A stretch of DNA of 64,000 bases from Bugula neritina (lineage: Eukaryota > Bryozoa > Gymnolaemata > Cheilostomatida > Bugulidae). The stretch is taken from assembly GCA_964035545.1 (NCBI GenBank), contig OZ037770.1, forward strand, positions 12,110,963-12,174,962. Direction: 5' to 3'. The position numbers were made by a program, and so were the translations under genes. Positions 13,511 to 25,806 of this stretch are shown piece by piece (within the stretch, counting starts at the first letter, position 1; each line of letters starts with the position of its first letter). The notes beneath the pieces were generated by a model. The model had not been told where the DNA came from and did not search any database. It saw only the letters and a list, made by a program, of their open reading frames with translations.

Positions 13511-16500
13511 TTAATTTCTTAAATGTTTTTTGTTTTTTCTGTGAAGATGTTTATGACCATGTCTGAGCTTTTCTTTGCTAAAGGTATTCAAACTTTCTTT
13601 GTTTGTTTTATAAGGAACTTTGAAAGTAGTCGTAGCTGGAGTTTTTATATAGGAACTATTCTTGGTTGCTTCTTCTAAATAATTATTTAAAAGTCTATTT
13701 TCAATATTTTCTAATTTCCAAATATTAAGCATTTTCAACTTGTTTATTTCAGCCAAGGAGACTTTTCTCTCATCATCATTCTTGGACACGTCTACCATCT
13801 TGTAAAGACTATTTAGATCTGATTGGCTAAAGTGCCTGGCTTGTTTACGTTTAGTCGAGCGAAGTGAACGCCGAAGACGAGGTTGATTTGCAGCTAATGG
13901 GTTGCAGTATTGCTCCAACTCTGTGACTGTACATATATTCAAACAGCACTCGCAGTAAATACCACTTTCAGTGTTCTGTCCTGCTGAAAACATGAGTAGG
14001 GAGTTGGCTTTCTTTGCGCTGATGAATACGTCATGGCCTGTTGAAGCTACAAAAACAAGAACAAAACTTGGAAAAACTTTTTCAGACATAAACAAAGCGT
14101 TCTTAATAGATGTTGTTCCAATAACTCTCCACCCTATATGGATTTTTGCGGTTTTGCACCAATTTGTTTTCGTATATCAACAAAATAGTTTAGAGTCAAA
14201 ATTGGTTGGATACGGTTTCTTAGCCTCTCAAACATAAATGACAAATTCAAAGTTTTGTAGCTAAGTTTGAAATTCCCTATACATAAGAATGTAAATATAT
14301 CGTTTATATGCTGGAAGAGTTTATTAACCGAGTGTCAAGCGTTTAAAGATATAATAATGTTTTGATAATTTTAGTTCAACAACAATTCGGTCAGGGTGAG
14401 CCTAGCTTATAAATTCCGAGCAAATTTGTTTTCGTAATAATTTACAAAGTGAGGTTATCCAGACTCAAGTTATTTTGATCTGAGGTAACTATAAAGAGTA
14501 GGGATATACATTCTTGTGGCAATTAAGTTAATGCTCAAAAAATTTTTAAGCTTCCAGGAAAAAAGTTAACAATGCAAACTAACTGTGCTTTTCAGACTAC
14601 TTTAAATCTGTTGTATACTTCTAAGTTTCTTTTTTGTAGTTATAATTGGCAGCTAAGTTTTCTCTTCTCAAAAGAGTGCGGAGCATGAACGGAAAATAGC
14701 AAAAGCCTGCATTTTAAATAGAGAAATAGCAAAATAAATTATATAACAAGAATTTTTATTTATTTCAAATTAAAATGTATTTACTAAAATTAAGAAAAAT
14801 ATATTGAATTTTTTTGTTGGTACTCCAAAATATAAACATGTATATAAGTTTTAGCAGTTTGTTTCGTCTTATAATTTTCAATTGTATATATAATAATTTC
14901 ATTGCATGGCAGTATTCAAATTCTTAAATTTCCCAATAAGCAACAAGACTTTATTTGGTCGTTCACGACCAAATGCAAATGTATCATGTCATTTCCTACC
15001 GGAGAGTTGGTGAGTTTTGAAATTGATTTAGAAAAGTAAATTGGTTACTTGAAATTAATTGACCCCTAATTGTACAACTGCATTCAATACACTTGAGCAA
15101 ATTTTTTAGAATTCAATATTAGGTATTTCTAATAAATTCAAGAAAAATATAGTACTTCTATAGCTATAGTAAGTATCAGCAGCTTTCAGTTTTAAGCAGC
15201 CGTAACTAAACATTTTATATCGAAAGGTAAACAACTTCCGTATAAACTTGTTATTATAAAAGTAAAGTATGGAAATTATATTTTTGACTTTTCTCTCAGT
15301 TGGTGATTGTGTAAAGCAAATGCCTCATATCCCACTACTGGCTTGTTTTAGAAGCTTGAAATGTACCCCCCCCCCCCATTTGCGGTGTGCTGATTTAGAA
15401 GCAAGCAACAGCTATAGCCAACAAGAAGCCATAAATAAGCTAAGTTATTGTAGCTTTTAATTGCCAATAAAACTTAATTCCGATTTAATTCTAGCATTTC
15501 AAGGCCTGTGAAACCATGAAAAACATAATACATTATATAACTTCTGTTTAAAAACAAATTATACCATTACAGCTTAAATCTGTGTAACCATACAAATATA
15601 ATTTAACCAATGAAAGCATTCAAAAGAAGATTCATACAAAATCTAAGACCACAAAAGCAGAGCCCATAAAAACTGAGAGTAAATATCTTGACACAAGTGG
15701 TTATAAAGTCTCCATTACAGGTTACATATAACAACAGAATGTTAATTAATAGCAATTTTGGAATTTTGCAGGTATCTAAACTTTGCACTTTTATGGAAGA
15801 TTGATTGCTGCACAAATATTTTGTCTAGACAGTTAAAAAACCATATAAATTGTTTACAAAGCTTTTAGTTATCCAGTAAGATTATTTGTGATTATGTAGA
15901 TTTGTTAGATGCTATGAATTCTAAGCCAGTCTTTTTTTATTGTGGTTTATAAATAGGAAATGTTGCACTGCAGATAATTCCATCACTGTGAGGCCACAAT
16001 TAATTATATCAACTGGTTCACAGCTTTTCACTCTTAGAAATTATCCACCATTAAAATTTGTTTTGATTTTCAAAGTATAGCTCGTTTAACACAAAATCTT
16101 TTATAAGTATTCACTATAGCATTTCCTGCTAAATAAATTAATTATAGTAGATATACATAATATATATAAGGAGGGTATGTAAACAAAACTTAAACATTGT
16201 TATAGTTTATATAATATATAAACTATAACAATGTACATATTATGTACATAAGCTCTACTCTTACTATTGTGAGGTAAAAAATTGATGGCGCTTTTTGCAA
16301 AATGAGATTAATTTTAAGTTATTTCTTGTAATTATAAGTTTGCATAAACTATAATTTCAGCTTTTAAAGTTTTAAAACAAGTGCAAGTATATTCGAAATT
16401 TGATGAAAGTAAAAATAATTTATAAACTATTTTTATTCCAAAAGAATTTAATGTTAAAAATAGCTGCAAATGGCAACTACCACAATCTAGAATTATGCAG

Positions 16501-17617
16501 GCCATGTTTTCTCTATAATGTTCATTTTGTTATGTTGGTTGGATCTAAATGTTGTGACTATTCATTTAGGTTTTTCAAACTGAGGAAGGAATGGCTGGTT
16601 TTGGCAGACTATAGCACTAGTTTTTAACCCTTGAAAATACATATGACATTCACATTCGGCCATTTTGTGGTCTGTTTGTGCTAGTGGAATCACTTTTTAA
16701 ACACCATGTAAAAACAGAAAGCAGATGTTTTGAAGTACAGATTACGTGACAAACATCATCCTATTCAGGTTAGTAAATTCTCGAGCACGTAATATCTAAC
16801 AAATGTATTGTCTAAGAAAAATTCTTGCAGAAAATAAGATCCATTTAAAGGCAGCAATTTGGAGGTTATGTTGATGTAGCTGCTGACGAAAATACTTAGG
16901 AGTTATCTACTCTTTACGCTCACAACTAGCTAGAGCAGAGGTGGGCAAAGTTATTCTGCACAAGCTAGGTTGTTTGTAAAAAATGTTAAATAGTTTCACA
17001 TGTTGCTGAATTTTATACAGGCATAATCAATAAAGAATAATAATTGCTGTCGCATCATGTTTTTTCAATGCATCTTCTTTCTCCTCTTATCACTACAAGC
17101 TGTTTAAAATATATTTGCTATTATTTAATAGGTATTACGAATCGGTTGTGGTTTGGGGTTGAAGAGTTTGTCTAGTAAGCAAGGAGTAATGGGTTCGAAA
17201 CCCGATAAAGGCCATTGATGATGTAAGAAGAGCACCCAGTCATAATTGCTCCTGTGCCTCATATGAATAAGTCTTTAGCTTGATTTAAAATACCCTTTTC
17301 ATCAGGGGTTTCTCACAGGGATAGTTACTATAAACTAGCATAAGAACATATACTAATGCCACACACATGTATATTACAAATTTTATAAAAAATATGAGAG
17401 TTGTGCACTAACCTGTTACTCCGACATCCAGCACGGCCAACTGGGATAACCTTTCTGCTCCACACTTGTCATATATCATGTTGGACAACATTTCGCCACA
17501 GAGGGTATAAGGTGACCGCACATCTGGCGGACAGGTGTGCTCAAAATCCGAATACACCGTTCCTACCAGCACGACTACCATCACTAAGATCTCATGGCTA
17601 CTTGTAAACAGCATCAT
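13511..17617 (-). CDS. Insulin/IGF-like peptide precursor, molluscan MIP-type cysteines, long C-terminal tail
   Basis: Secreted hormone precursor, expected to act on an insulin-type receptor. Exon 17617-17413 (acceptor at 17633/17634) carries MM as start, a signal peptide of about 23 residues (ILVMVVVLVGTVYS), then a B chain: CPPDVRSPYTLCGEML ... YDKCG, with CG-x10-C spacing as in insulin. A 3.4-kb phase-1 intron leads to exon 14037-13511 with A chain GIYCECCLNIC ... LEQYC (about 94-113). Total 243 residues. Cysteines 29, 40, 52 and 97, 99, 100, 104, 113 predict the fourth disulphide (29-97) of Lymnaea-type MIPs. The linker contains KK (77-78) but no dibasic pair directly before GIYCECC. After the A chain comes RLRR (122-125), a furin-like site, then about 118 basic, Asn/Lys-rich residues with no recognised domain; this resembles the D/E extension of IGFs. 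The 5' UTR exon is not identified. Confidence 0.9.
16194..16234. repeat. 41-bp near-perfect palindrome
   Basis: Arms of 19 bp (acattgttatagtttatat and its complement) flank a 3-nt centre, inside the insulin-like intron. A direct copy of its end (tacatattatgtacata) follows. Confidence 0.9.
17146..17325 (+). mobile_element. SINE family 1, tRNA-headed copy
   Basis: The head has a pol III B-box-like gggttcgaaacccg, followed by the family core agagcacccagtcataattg and ctcctgtgcctcatatgaat, and the end hairpin catcaggggtttctcacag. It lies in the insulin-like intron, antisense to the gene. Confidence 0.8.
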
Positions 17618-20600
17618 GTGACTTCTATCGACCTGAAAAGAAAAATGCAACTACTAAATGTTTTTTACAAGTTAGAACCCTTTAGAGTTTTTTTAAAGAA
17701 ATGTTCTAAAAGTTCCTATTTATTATAATTGTACGTTTATATGCTAGTGTTTTGCAAATTTTGAAAATTATAAGTTTTTAGTAGGTTTGGAACTTAGTTA
17801 ATGAAGGAGCTTTAGCTTTTAATATGTAATCTGATTAGTGTGTTTATTGTAACAACATAATACTAATAAATTACCATGCTATACAGTATTTTTAGCTGGA
17901 CAAGCTTTCTAGAAGAGCTATATAGAAGCATAGGTAATGCAGTATATCATATCATTAGCTATAGTGCAGATTATATATTATCATATCATATATTATTATA
18001 TTATATATCTTATTATATTATAGTTTTATACAATCATATGTATTTTTCATAATAAAATCAATATAGTTTAAATATTCATTAATAATTATTGTAAATTGCT
18101 GTACCAAACCCCTAACAAAGATTCTGCAGGTTTTAGGAGTTTGCAGATATATGAGTGACAAAAAATATAAATAAAATAGATTCAAACCCCTCTACTCTAA
18201 TTTTAGTAAAGTATGTATATACACATTTGTAAAAAGGTTAGATATATCCAATGAAAAAATAACCCAAGACTGAGTTAGTTATACTGTATAGCCATGAATA
18301 ACATGCCCAATTAAATTCCAAAACCCTTAATTCAATCATTTTTAGCTATTCTTAAAAAACTTTAATTCTCTGCTACACGACTGCATGCATGTCTAATTTC
18401 AAATTTCTAAAGCCAACATTGATATTATATTTCCGCCAGCTTGAGCCGTGGCTATACTGGATAATTCTTAAATTATTTCCATGACAACACATTGTCGTCA
18501 TGTCACGCATTACCACGTCATCTAACATCACCAGCAAAATATATTTTTCTATTCACTTCCACTATTTGTTTACAGCAAAACCTCCACAATTGCGTCATTT
18601 ACTGACACCTCAAATGCCACACTCCACACTTCACACCTACACCTACTGCCAATGCCGTTTTATTTTAATCGTGCACATGCTATATGAAGTGTCAAAGTAT
18701 TTTTAGCTTGCTGTAGATCAAACTATCCACCTACATTTATCAAAACAAGTCATCTAAAAAAATCAAAAATCAGCAAAAACCGCTATATTTTTAAACCTTC
18801 TTTTCATATTTGACAACCACAGTTGTTTAATCATAGTAAATAAAAATTGCATTGCATGCATGCTGTAAAGTGTATATAGTTAGAAGCTGTCATCTCTTAG
18901 TATGACATGCATAGAATTTCTAAACTTTGTGAAACCAGCGTTGAAACTGCAAAGACAGATGCAAGAAGATGGCATCTTACTACACTCCATTACAACTTTT
19001 CTATAACTCAAAGCATAATATGTGCTGCATAATTCACTCAGTATTTCAGTTACTATAGATGGACAGTTAATGGAACGTACTTTCTAATAATATGAGTGAA
19101 AAATGTTGTAAGAAAGAGTGCATTGAACTTATTACATAATATAAAAAACTACAGAATTCAACTTGGCCTGTAATTGATTTAAGCATTAGAACAGTTTTGG
19201 TAAATTTGTATTGTTGAGCTTTGTAAAACATTGAAAGATAATTAAAACAAGCATAACCTAGTGCAATATGATTTGATAATCATTTTCTATAATTATGATC
19301 AATTGTTCTGATTTACTTTAATTGCTCATTTTAATAAAGCAAAAGTTTCAAAAACTCAAATTTGTGAAATGTTTTGCAGCTGCTCGGTTTTTTATCTAGT
19401 GTTCAGAAATTGTTTTAAAACATCTCATCTGGTGAAAAGATAGTTGCAGCACGTTTAACTGGTTCAGATTTCAGACTAAGCTTGCTTATACTTTATAAAA
19501 GAGAGGTTAAATGCTTTCCTTTCCTATACCGCAAAGAAATTATTTTATTTGTGAGTGCATCTGCTATAGCTCTACATCTAGGCAGTAGAAAGAAGGAGCT
19601 TTGATAAAATCATAATAAAACATTCAACAAAATATATTGAAGCTAGACATGGGGTTCATTGATATTTAGATAAATAAACATCCCCATAAAGCTGCTCACT
19701 AAATAAAACCTTGCAAAAGGTTGGTACAATAAACATAAAATATAGATTACCCTTTTAGAAGAACTACGTGGTGTTTTTACTAACTCCTCCATATTGATAA
19801 TACTATGGCTACACTAAATCATTAATATAGTATAATTAGTAACTAACCAGTCATACAGCTCTGTTTAATGTTTACTATTAACAGAGCTGTTAGTTTTCCA
19901 CATCATCAATCTGAGAAATTGTCTGACCCTGAACTGGCACAGAGCTAGTATACATGTCTATTTGTTTTAGTTCAAGAAAGCTTTAGACTTTGTTAGTCTA
20001 AACTGAGCATTAATCTTAAAGAATGACAAGATTAAAAAGAAATTTTAAAAATTAAATTGTTTGAATAACGTTTAGTCTTACTTTACACGTATAACTGACA
20101 AGCATACATCTGTAGAATCACTAATATTCAGTATAATATATAATATTATAATATATATTATATTTCATTAGGTTTATCCTTTGCATAGAATAAAAAGTGA
20201 GTTTAATTTAAAATTGAAATTTGAATAAGTAATGTAATTGGAAATTAATTTTTAATATTTTGCACTACATTAAGATACAAAAGATAAAAGTATGTTAGAG
20301 CAGTTCAATTAGTTATAATTTTTATATATATGGTAAATAATTAATTATTAATTAATAATTAATTAGCAAAACCAAAGAAAATAATTAAAAATAATCCAAT
20401 ATCATGATTATCAATGTAGCCAAATTTTAGCAGCCAATGTTAATACATGCATAAAGTTGAAGTGCTAGAAATTGTACTGAGATTTGGACAAAGGTACAAA
20501 GTGTAATTCTATGCAACTTTACCTATTGGTGTGTCTTCTATCTTGGACTTTGAAATGTGAAATGTGTTGACAAAACTGAAGTCTAACTCCTGATAATCTC

Positions 20601-21983
20601 TGCTTGCAAAAGTGAAAAATATTTATTTAACTTGTTTACAGGAGATAAGCAGTGAGCAGAGCCTTATGATTTGCAGCACTATATTGCATAGCCCACCTTA
20701 GTCTCAGGTAGTTCAATAGCATTGGCTTGTTTACCACACACACCTCCAGCTATAGTGATTCAACTCTCTTATCCAACTCTGGTATTTCAAATGTTTGTTA
20801 TCTGGTTTCATTCTTGCTTTTATATGTCGATTAGCAACTAAAGCCAAAAATCCTCTTTAGAATACAGTAAAAGCAGGGTGGACAAGAATGCAGCCCGCTT
20901 GACAGTAAGTGTAGGAATTAGTATAGTCTACTAAGATTTTATTGGCTGAACTAAGGAGCAAACTCTGTAACCAAGAATAGCAAAATTGGCCTTTGGATTT
21001 TCAAATAATGTTGACATTTTGCCAAATTGCATAAAAAATATCTACTTAGTTGCATACTTAGAAATGTTCTGTAATGTCAGGTGAATAAGTTGAGGGGACA
21101 ATGAGCTAATAAAACAATAAATAGTGTAATAATAGCTAATCTGACAGGAAATGAATTGCATGAGGTAAATAAGTAGTTACAGTTCAAGAATTAGCCACGC
21201 CCAGGAAGCAACATTGTTACTGCTGATCTATTAAACGTGAATGAATGTGTGTATTCAACCATAAAAAGAAACATGTATCATTATCATTATGCTTTAGCAT
21301 CAATGAATGAAATATGATCATGTTTGTTAGTATATCCAATAGCACTACATATGTTTAATCTACAGAAAAACACAAATATAGCAAGAGCATTATTGAAAAG
21401 AATTCCATTCATTGATATTTTATGAGGTGTAATATAATTCTTTAAGTATACTTGAATATTTATATTATACTTTATAAAATATTATTGGTTAAAAAATCAA
21501 TAAAAGTTAATACTTTGTTTTATTATAAAAATATATTAATTTAAACACTTATACGTATAACATAGGCTACTGCATTGTAGTTTTAACTGTATTTTGGATC
21601 TTTATTATAGAAAAAATTCTGAGTAACGAATGCTTTTCAGTTGAAAACATCTCAAATTATTTTCATTCTTGGTTGGGCAATAATATTTTTGTCTTACATG
21701 AAAATGTGATCAGCTACAGGGTGAAATATTTGGGAGATTGCCAAGAGTGTTGTTGAGTAGATGGATGCATGCGTGTCAGACAAAATAGCTGGCAAAGAAT
21801 CAAAATTTTGAGATAATAATAAAAAATATTATTATTGTTGCAACCTAACTGAATACGTCTTTTGAAATGATCATACGAGTTCCTTACATTGTTTAGATAT
21901 TATAGGTTAAGTTTAGCTCTTTCATCTATTAACTATTTTCAAATCATGATGCAGCACATATAGTGTTGAGATTTCCAAGTTGA

Positions 21984-22050
21984 CTCTGTGGTGTAATGGT
22001 TAGCTCGCTAGCTTGCAAGTTAGAAATCCGAACTTTGATTTCAGGTGGAG
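21984..22050 (+). mobile_element. SINE family 2 / tRNA-like fragment
   Basis: Contains gtggtgtaatggttagctcg (A-box-like) and gcttgcaag in an anticodon-arm-like position, but the B-box half is decayed and acceptor arms do not pair. Confidence 0.55.
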
Positions 22051-22204
22051 ACAACTATTTTATAAGCTATTTCTGTCCTGAGTGTTATGTAATGCTATGA
22101 TCCCTATAGGAAGCTGAGAGGCTGGTGCAACCAATAACTGATGGAGTAGTTAGGAGCAGTGGAGACCTGGAGGACGTATGTATGGGTATAGAATAAGATT
22201 CCTC

Positions 22205-22262
22205 AGTGGCCACCTCAGTGTAATGGGTAGTGTATGGCTATAGCTTGCAAGCTGGAGTTTTT
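22205..22262 (+). mobile_element. SINE family 2 / tRNA-like fragment
   Basis: Decayed relative of the copies at 21984 and 27422: cctcagtgtaatgggtagtg followed by tagcttgcaagctggag. Confidence 0.4.
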
Positions 22263-23785
22263 ACGCAACACCACAGCTATATATCATTTTTCTAGCAATC
22301 TAATTAATGCTAATAAAACAAGAACAATAGTTAGAGTATTTTTCCAAATCATTGGAATGCTAAAACAAGATATTTTGCAGCAGACACAAAAATGTACAGG
22401 TGGACTTCAAATACATTTATAGATTTAAAAACTCAGCCAAAGTCTACCAGCACAAGTTTGTAAGCACTTTCAAGCACTCCGAGGCTATGTCACCACCACA
22501 TAAGCTATACTTTGAAAATGTCTAAATAACATTACCAATTAGTTCTCTCCAGCTTTTAATATATATAGTAGGTAATACTATTATTTTGAACTTCTCAAAA
22601 ATTCAAAGTTTGTTAATTTAAGCTGATATGAACAGAGTTGTTGAAACTAGACAACTTTTTTTATATGTTCAGTTTAGTCTCATATGTAATTATAATAATT
22701 TACAAATAATTTATAATCAGCGTAATAGATAATTTTCTTTAAGCTACTTTAGAGCTATGGCTATATTCATGCATATAGGCAGTCAGTAGTATAATCAATT
22801 TTGTTTATTGTTCTGTTTTATCTTTAAAGGAAAACACGTGAATAAATAGTGCAAAAACGCATCTTTAAACATTATGGATATATTTTTTAAATTATTGTGC
22901 CTAAATATTACATCATATTTCTTTTTACATGCATGTTGCTATGGCAAAAGTCCCAACTTGGAAACTCATCCAAATTTTAATACAATATTTTTGCCAGGCT
23001 GCACTAGTTTTATGTATATTACTAAAAATTCATTTTGAAAGTTTAAAAACTGTTTAATTTCTTATTTGCTTTGTAAAGTGCTGCTATTAATAGGTTGGAA
23101 TTTATGATTAGAGGATTTATCTGATTTGAAGTAGAAAATATTCATTTTATATAGACAAAACTTTGCAAATAAGTTAATCAAATGCGTTTTTGTCTGATCT
23201 CTCTCTCCTGTTTCTCTTATCTATTTGATAGGAAGCTAACTGTTTATCTCATGTTTTCTGGGGTTTTCTAAAGAAAATAAATAGAATATTTTAATGCTTT
23301 TTTATTTTAAGAATTGTCAGTTTGATCATTTGAAGGCAATAGGATATAATCAATAAGTTCAAACCTTTTTATAAAGAGAACACAATTTCCCAAAACTAGC
23401 TTGTATAACTTTCCAGCATAGGATATGGGTCATGAGGTAAACAACCAAATTAAGCGCGAAAGTAGACAACAGAAAACAACAAAAAAGTTAACATTGAGGT
23501 GAGAAATATTTACCAGGTAATTAAAACAACTATAAAGCTGCAAGTGCCAGAATATCCTGGTTAACTTCTGAAGATATAGCTTAGCTAACAGATAGTTGTT
23601 AAATGCATCTGAGGTTTGGCCAGACTAATTAGCACATACTTTACCTCTCATTGCAGGAATAATTCTTGTGGTTGTTAAAAAACAGACTAATGCATTGAGG
23701 AGGAACCAGGATTCAATACTATGACTGTTGCTGAACTAAAAATCAACTTAACTTAAAGTCTTAATAACGCCTTAAACTTGCTTAC

Positions 23786-23991
23786 GCAGGTTTATATATA
23801 GTTGCCATTCCTGTAAGGAAACCTCTGATGGAAGAGGTTTTTGGTAAATAGGGCTAAGGACTTATTCAGATAGTGCACAGGAGCAATTATGACTGGATGC
23901 TCTTTCTAACATCACCAATGGCCTTAGTCAGGCTCAAACCCATGACTTCGTGCGTACTATAGCTCTAACTCCTGGACCACGGCTCTTAATA
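23786..23991 (-). mobile_element. SINE family 1, near full-length copy
   Basis: On the minus strand it reads ccgtggtccaggagttagag, then gtcatgggtttgagcc (B-box-like), then the core vcagtcataattgctcctgt and the end hairpin catcagaggtttcc. It is the clearest tRNA-headed copy and defines element orientation. Confidence 0.8.
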
Positions 23992-24300
23992 AAGCCTTAA
24001 TTTCCCAAATATTACTTTGAATTATTAATTGAAAACCTAAACTAAATAGTGTGAGAAGGCAGTGTAGTCTATCATAGAATAAAGCTACTAATGAAACTTT
24101 TCATTTTTGTTGTTTTTTATTTATTTGTTTGGTTAATTATAGAGTAATCATATAATATATTTAATGTAGCACTAGAATAGACTATAATTTTATTTAATAG
24201 TTTTTTGTACAAAGCATCTTATAATTTTTTGGTGAATTGGTAGGTCAATACTATTTAGGAATAGATTTTTTAGCAACATGTTGTAGTGCTGAGATTTTCC

Positions 24301-24375
24301 AGTAGCCCCGTAGTGTGATAGTTGGAACGGTAGTATGCCAGCTGGATCAAGTCTTCATTCTAGATTCCAGGTGCA
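24301..24375 (+). mobile_element. SINE family 2 / tRNA-like fragment
   Basis: Starts agtagccccgtagtgtgata like the copy at 27422 and keeps gattccaggtg in the T-arm position. Confidence 0.45.
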
Positions 24376-25224
24376 TGGGAGCACGCAGAGGTTTTTGAGC
24401 ATTATAAATAGAATAAAAATTAACGCTGTAAAAATTATATTATGAATGGTAGTTTAAAACTGAAAATTTTAAGTTTTAAGACAATTTTCTCTGCAATGCA
24501 TATAATAGACCACAGCATTTTGAAAATAGAATAACATCTATAGAACCATGAAGGATATAGTTCATAGTTTAGCTAAAAAACAAAATGCTTTCCCCACCGT
24601 AGCCAAGGTTTTGTAATGCCAAACTAAAAATGCAAAGAGTAACTTGTCTAATTAACGTCTAACCGTCAGCTAGCCGCAAGTTTTACCGCATAGTTTCAAA
24701 GCAGACGGTGATATCTTGAAGGTTTCCAAGCAATAGCACGCTCTCTGCTAATATCCATTCAGTAATGAGAATAATTCATTTCAAAAGTGGTAAACATCTT
24801 TAGGAGTGGTAGACGACAGTTATTAAATATAGTAAATAATGACTTCCTAGTGTATGAGATGAACACGTGCAGGGTCTATAGATCTTTCACCAGATGCTAG
24901 CTGAATCAAAACATTTTAGTTTAGTTTCTTTAATTCCTTACAGCTAGCTGCAGCTCAAAAACATTCCAAGTATCTTTCAACAGTATAAACTATATGCATA
25001 GCTGTTTGGGAGTGCCTCAACACTTTGTTTTGAATATACAGTTAAGAACCAAAAAAATTTACTAATTTCTTTTCTGAAGTAGTTTATGAATAATACTAGG
25101 TGAAATGACTTGCAAGATTGAAGAATATGATAGAGGAGACAAATCTATATTTGCCTGTTGATATTGTCACTTCAGATAGAAGGTCTTTTAGGTTCAACTT
25201 GTGTTAGAAACTCAAATGGAGAAT

Positions 25225-25345
25225 GACATTTAGGAGCAGTAGTGGAGAAATTGAGATGGCCTAAGACTTAGGCTCCAAGTTCTCTAAGTTGTTTTTATAA
25301 AATGTTAGTTTGGGGCGCTGGTTGAAATTTTTGGGAGAACATAGT
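25225..25345. repeat. Dispersed repeat of about 120 bp, first copy
   Basis: An inverted relative, roughly 80 percent identical by eye, lies at 29640-29760. The shared part runs from catttaggagcag through gagaaatt, ggggcgctggttg and gagaaca. Neither copy has clear terminal repeats. Confidence 0.6.
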
Positions 25346-25797
25346 TTTTTTGCTACATTTCTAATCTACGAGTATAACGCAGGCTTTTCTTAATTCCTCC
25401 ATTACTGCACATATACCTCGAGAATGAAATCTGCTATTGGCTGGCTAAATTTGACAAGTTACTTGAAATATAGATTTATTATTTACTCTTTCTTTCTATA
25501 ATTATATGCAGTTATTTTGTTAAAAATAGTTTTTCTTGGAAATTGACAATCTTTAGTCTGGGTATATATATAACATACAAAAATGAATATGTTCCCAACA
25601 GCTCTGTATATTCTCAAAGCAGATGACAATAATCTGGTAATTAAATTACCAGATTTATGTTGCAGACTGCGAAGTTGTGAAAGTAAATTATATAATATTT
25701 CTTGGAACCCATTCTATGCCACATATTCTGTATATTCTGTTAAGGGTCAGCCTATTGTCCTCTTTCCTGCAATATGATTGGCTGATTAATGCCGGAG

Positions 25798-25806
25798 CTA
25801 TTTATA
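25798..25806 (-). promoter_or_regulatory. Isolated TATA box, candidate promoter
   Basis: TATAAATAG on the minus strand, with a CCAAT sequence just downstream and TGACG-containing (CRE-like) sequence about 40-55 bp upstream, in a locally less AT-biased block. The next minus-strand gene is the insulin-like gene 8 kb downstream, which lacks a first exon. The link is inference. Confidence 0.25.

Larger units (their letters stand above)
14038..17412. other. Single coding-region intron of the insulin-like gene
   Basis: AT-rich phase-1 intron, donor G|GTTAGT at 17412 and acceptor aacag at 14038. A phase-1 intron between B and A chains is the classic insulin-gene position. It holds a SINE, a short palindrome and a poly-C run near 15370; no other coding exon is seen. 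Confidence 0.8.

Noticed and set aside
16935-16965. Second hAT-like element start (cagaggtgggcaaag)
   Set aside because: Only one terminal repeat is visible and no partner end or target duplication was found; at most a fragment.
19855-19890. 11-bp inverted repeat (acagctctgtt) as a possible RNA gene
   Set aside because: Short, isolated, no promoter or family resemblance.
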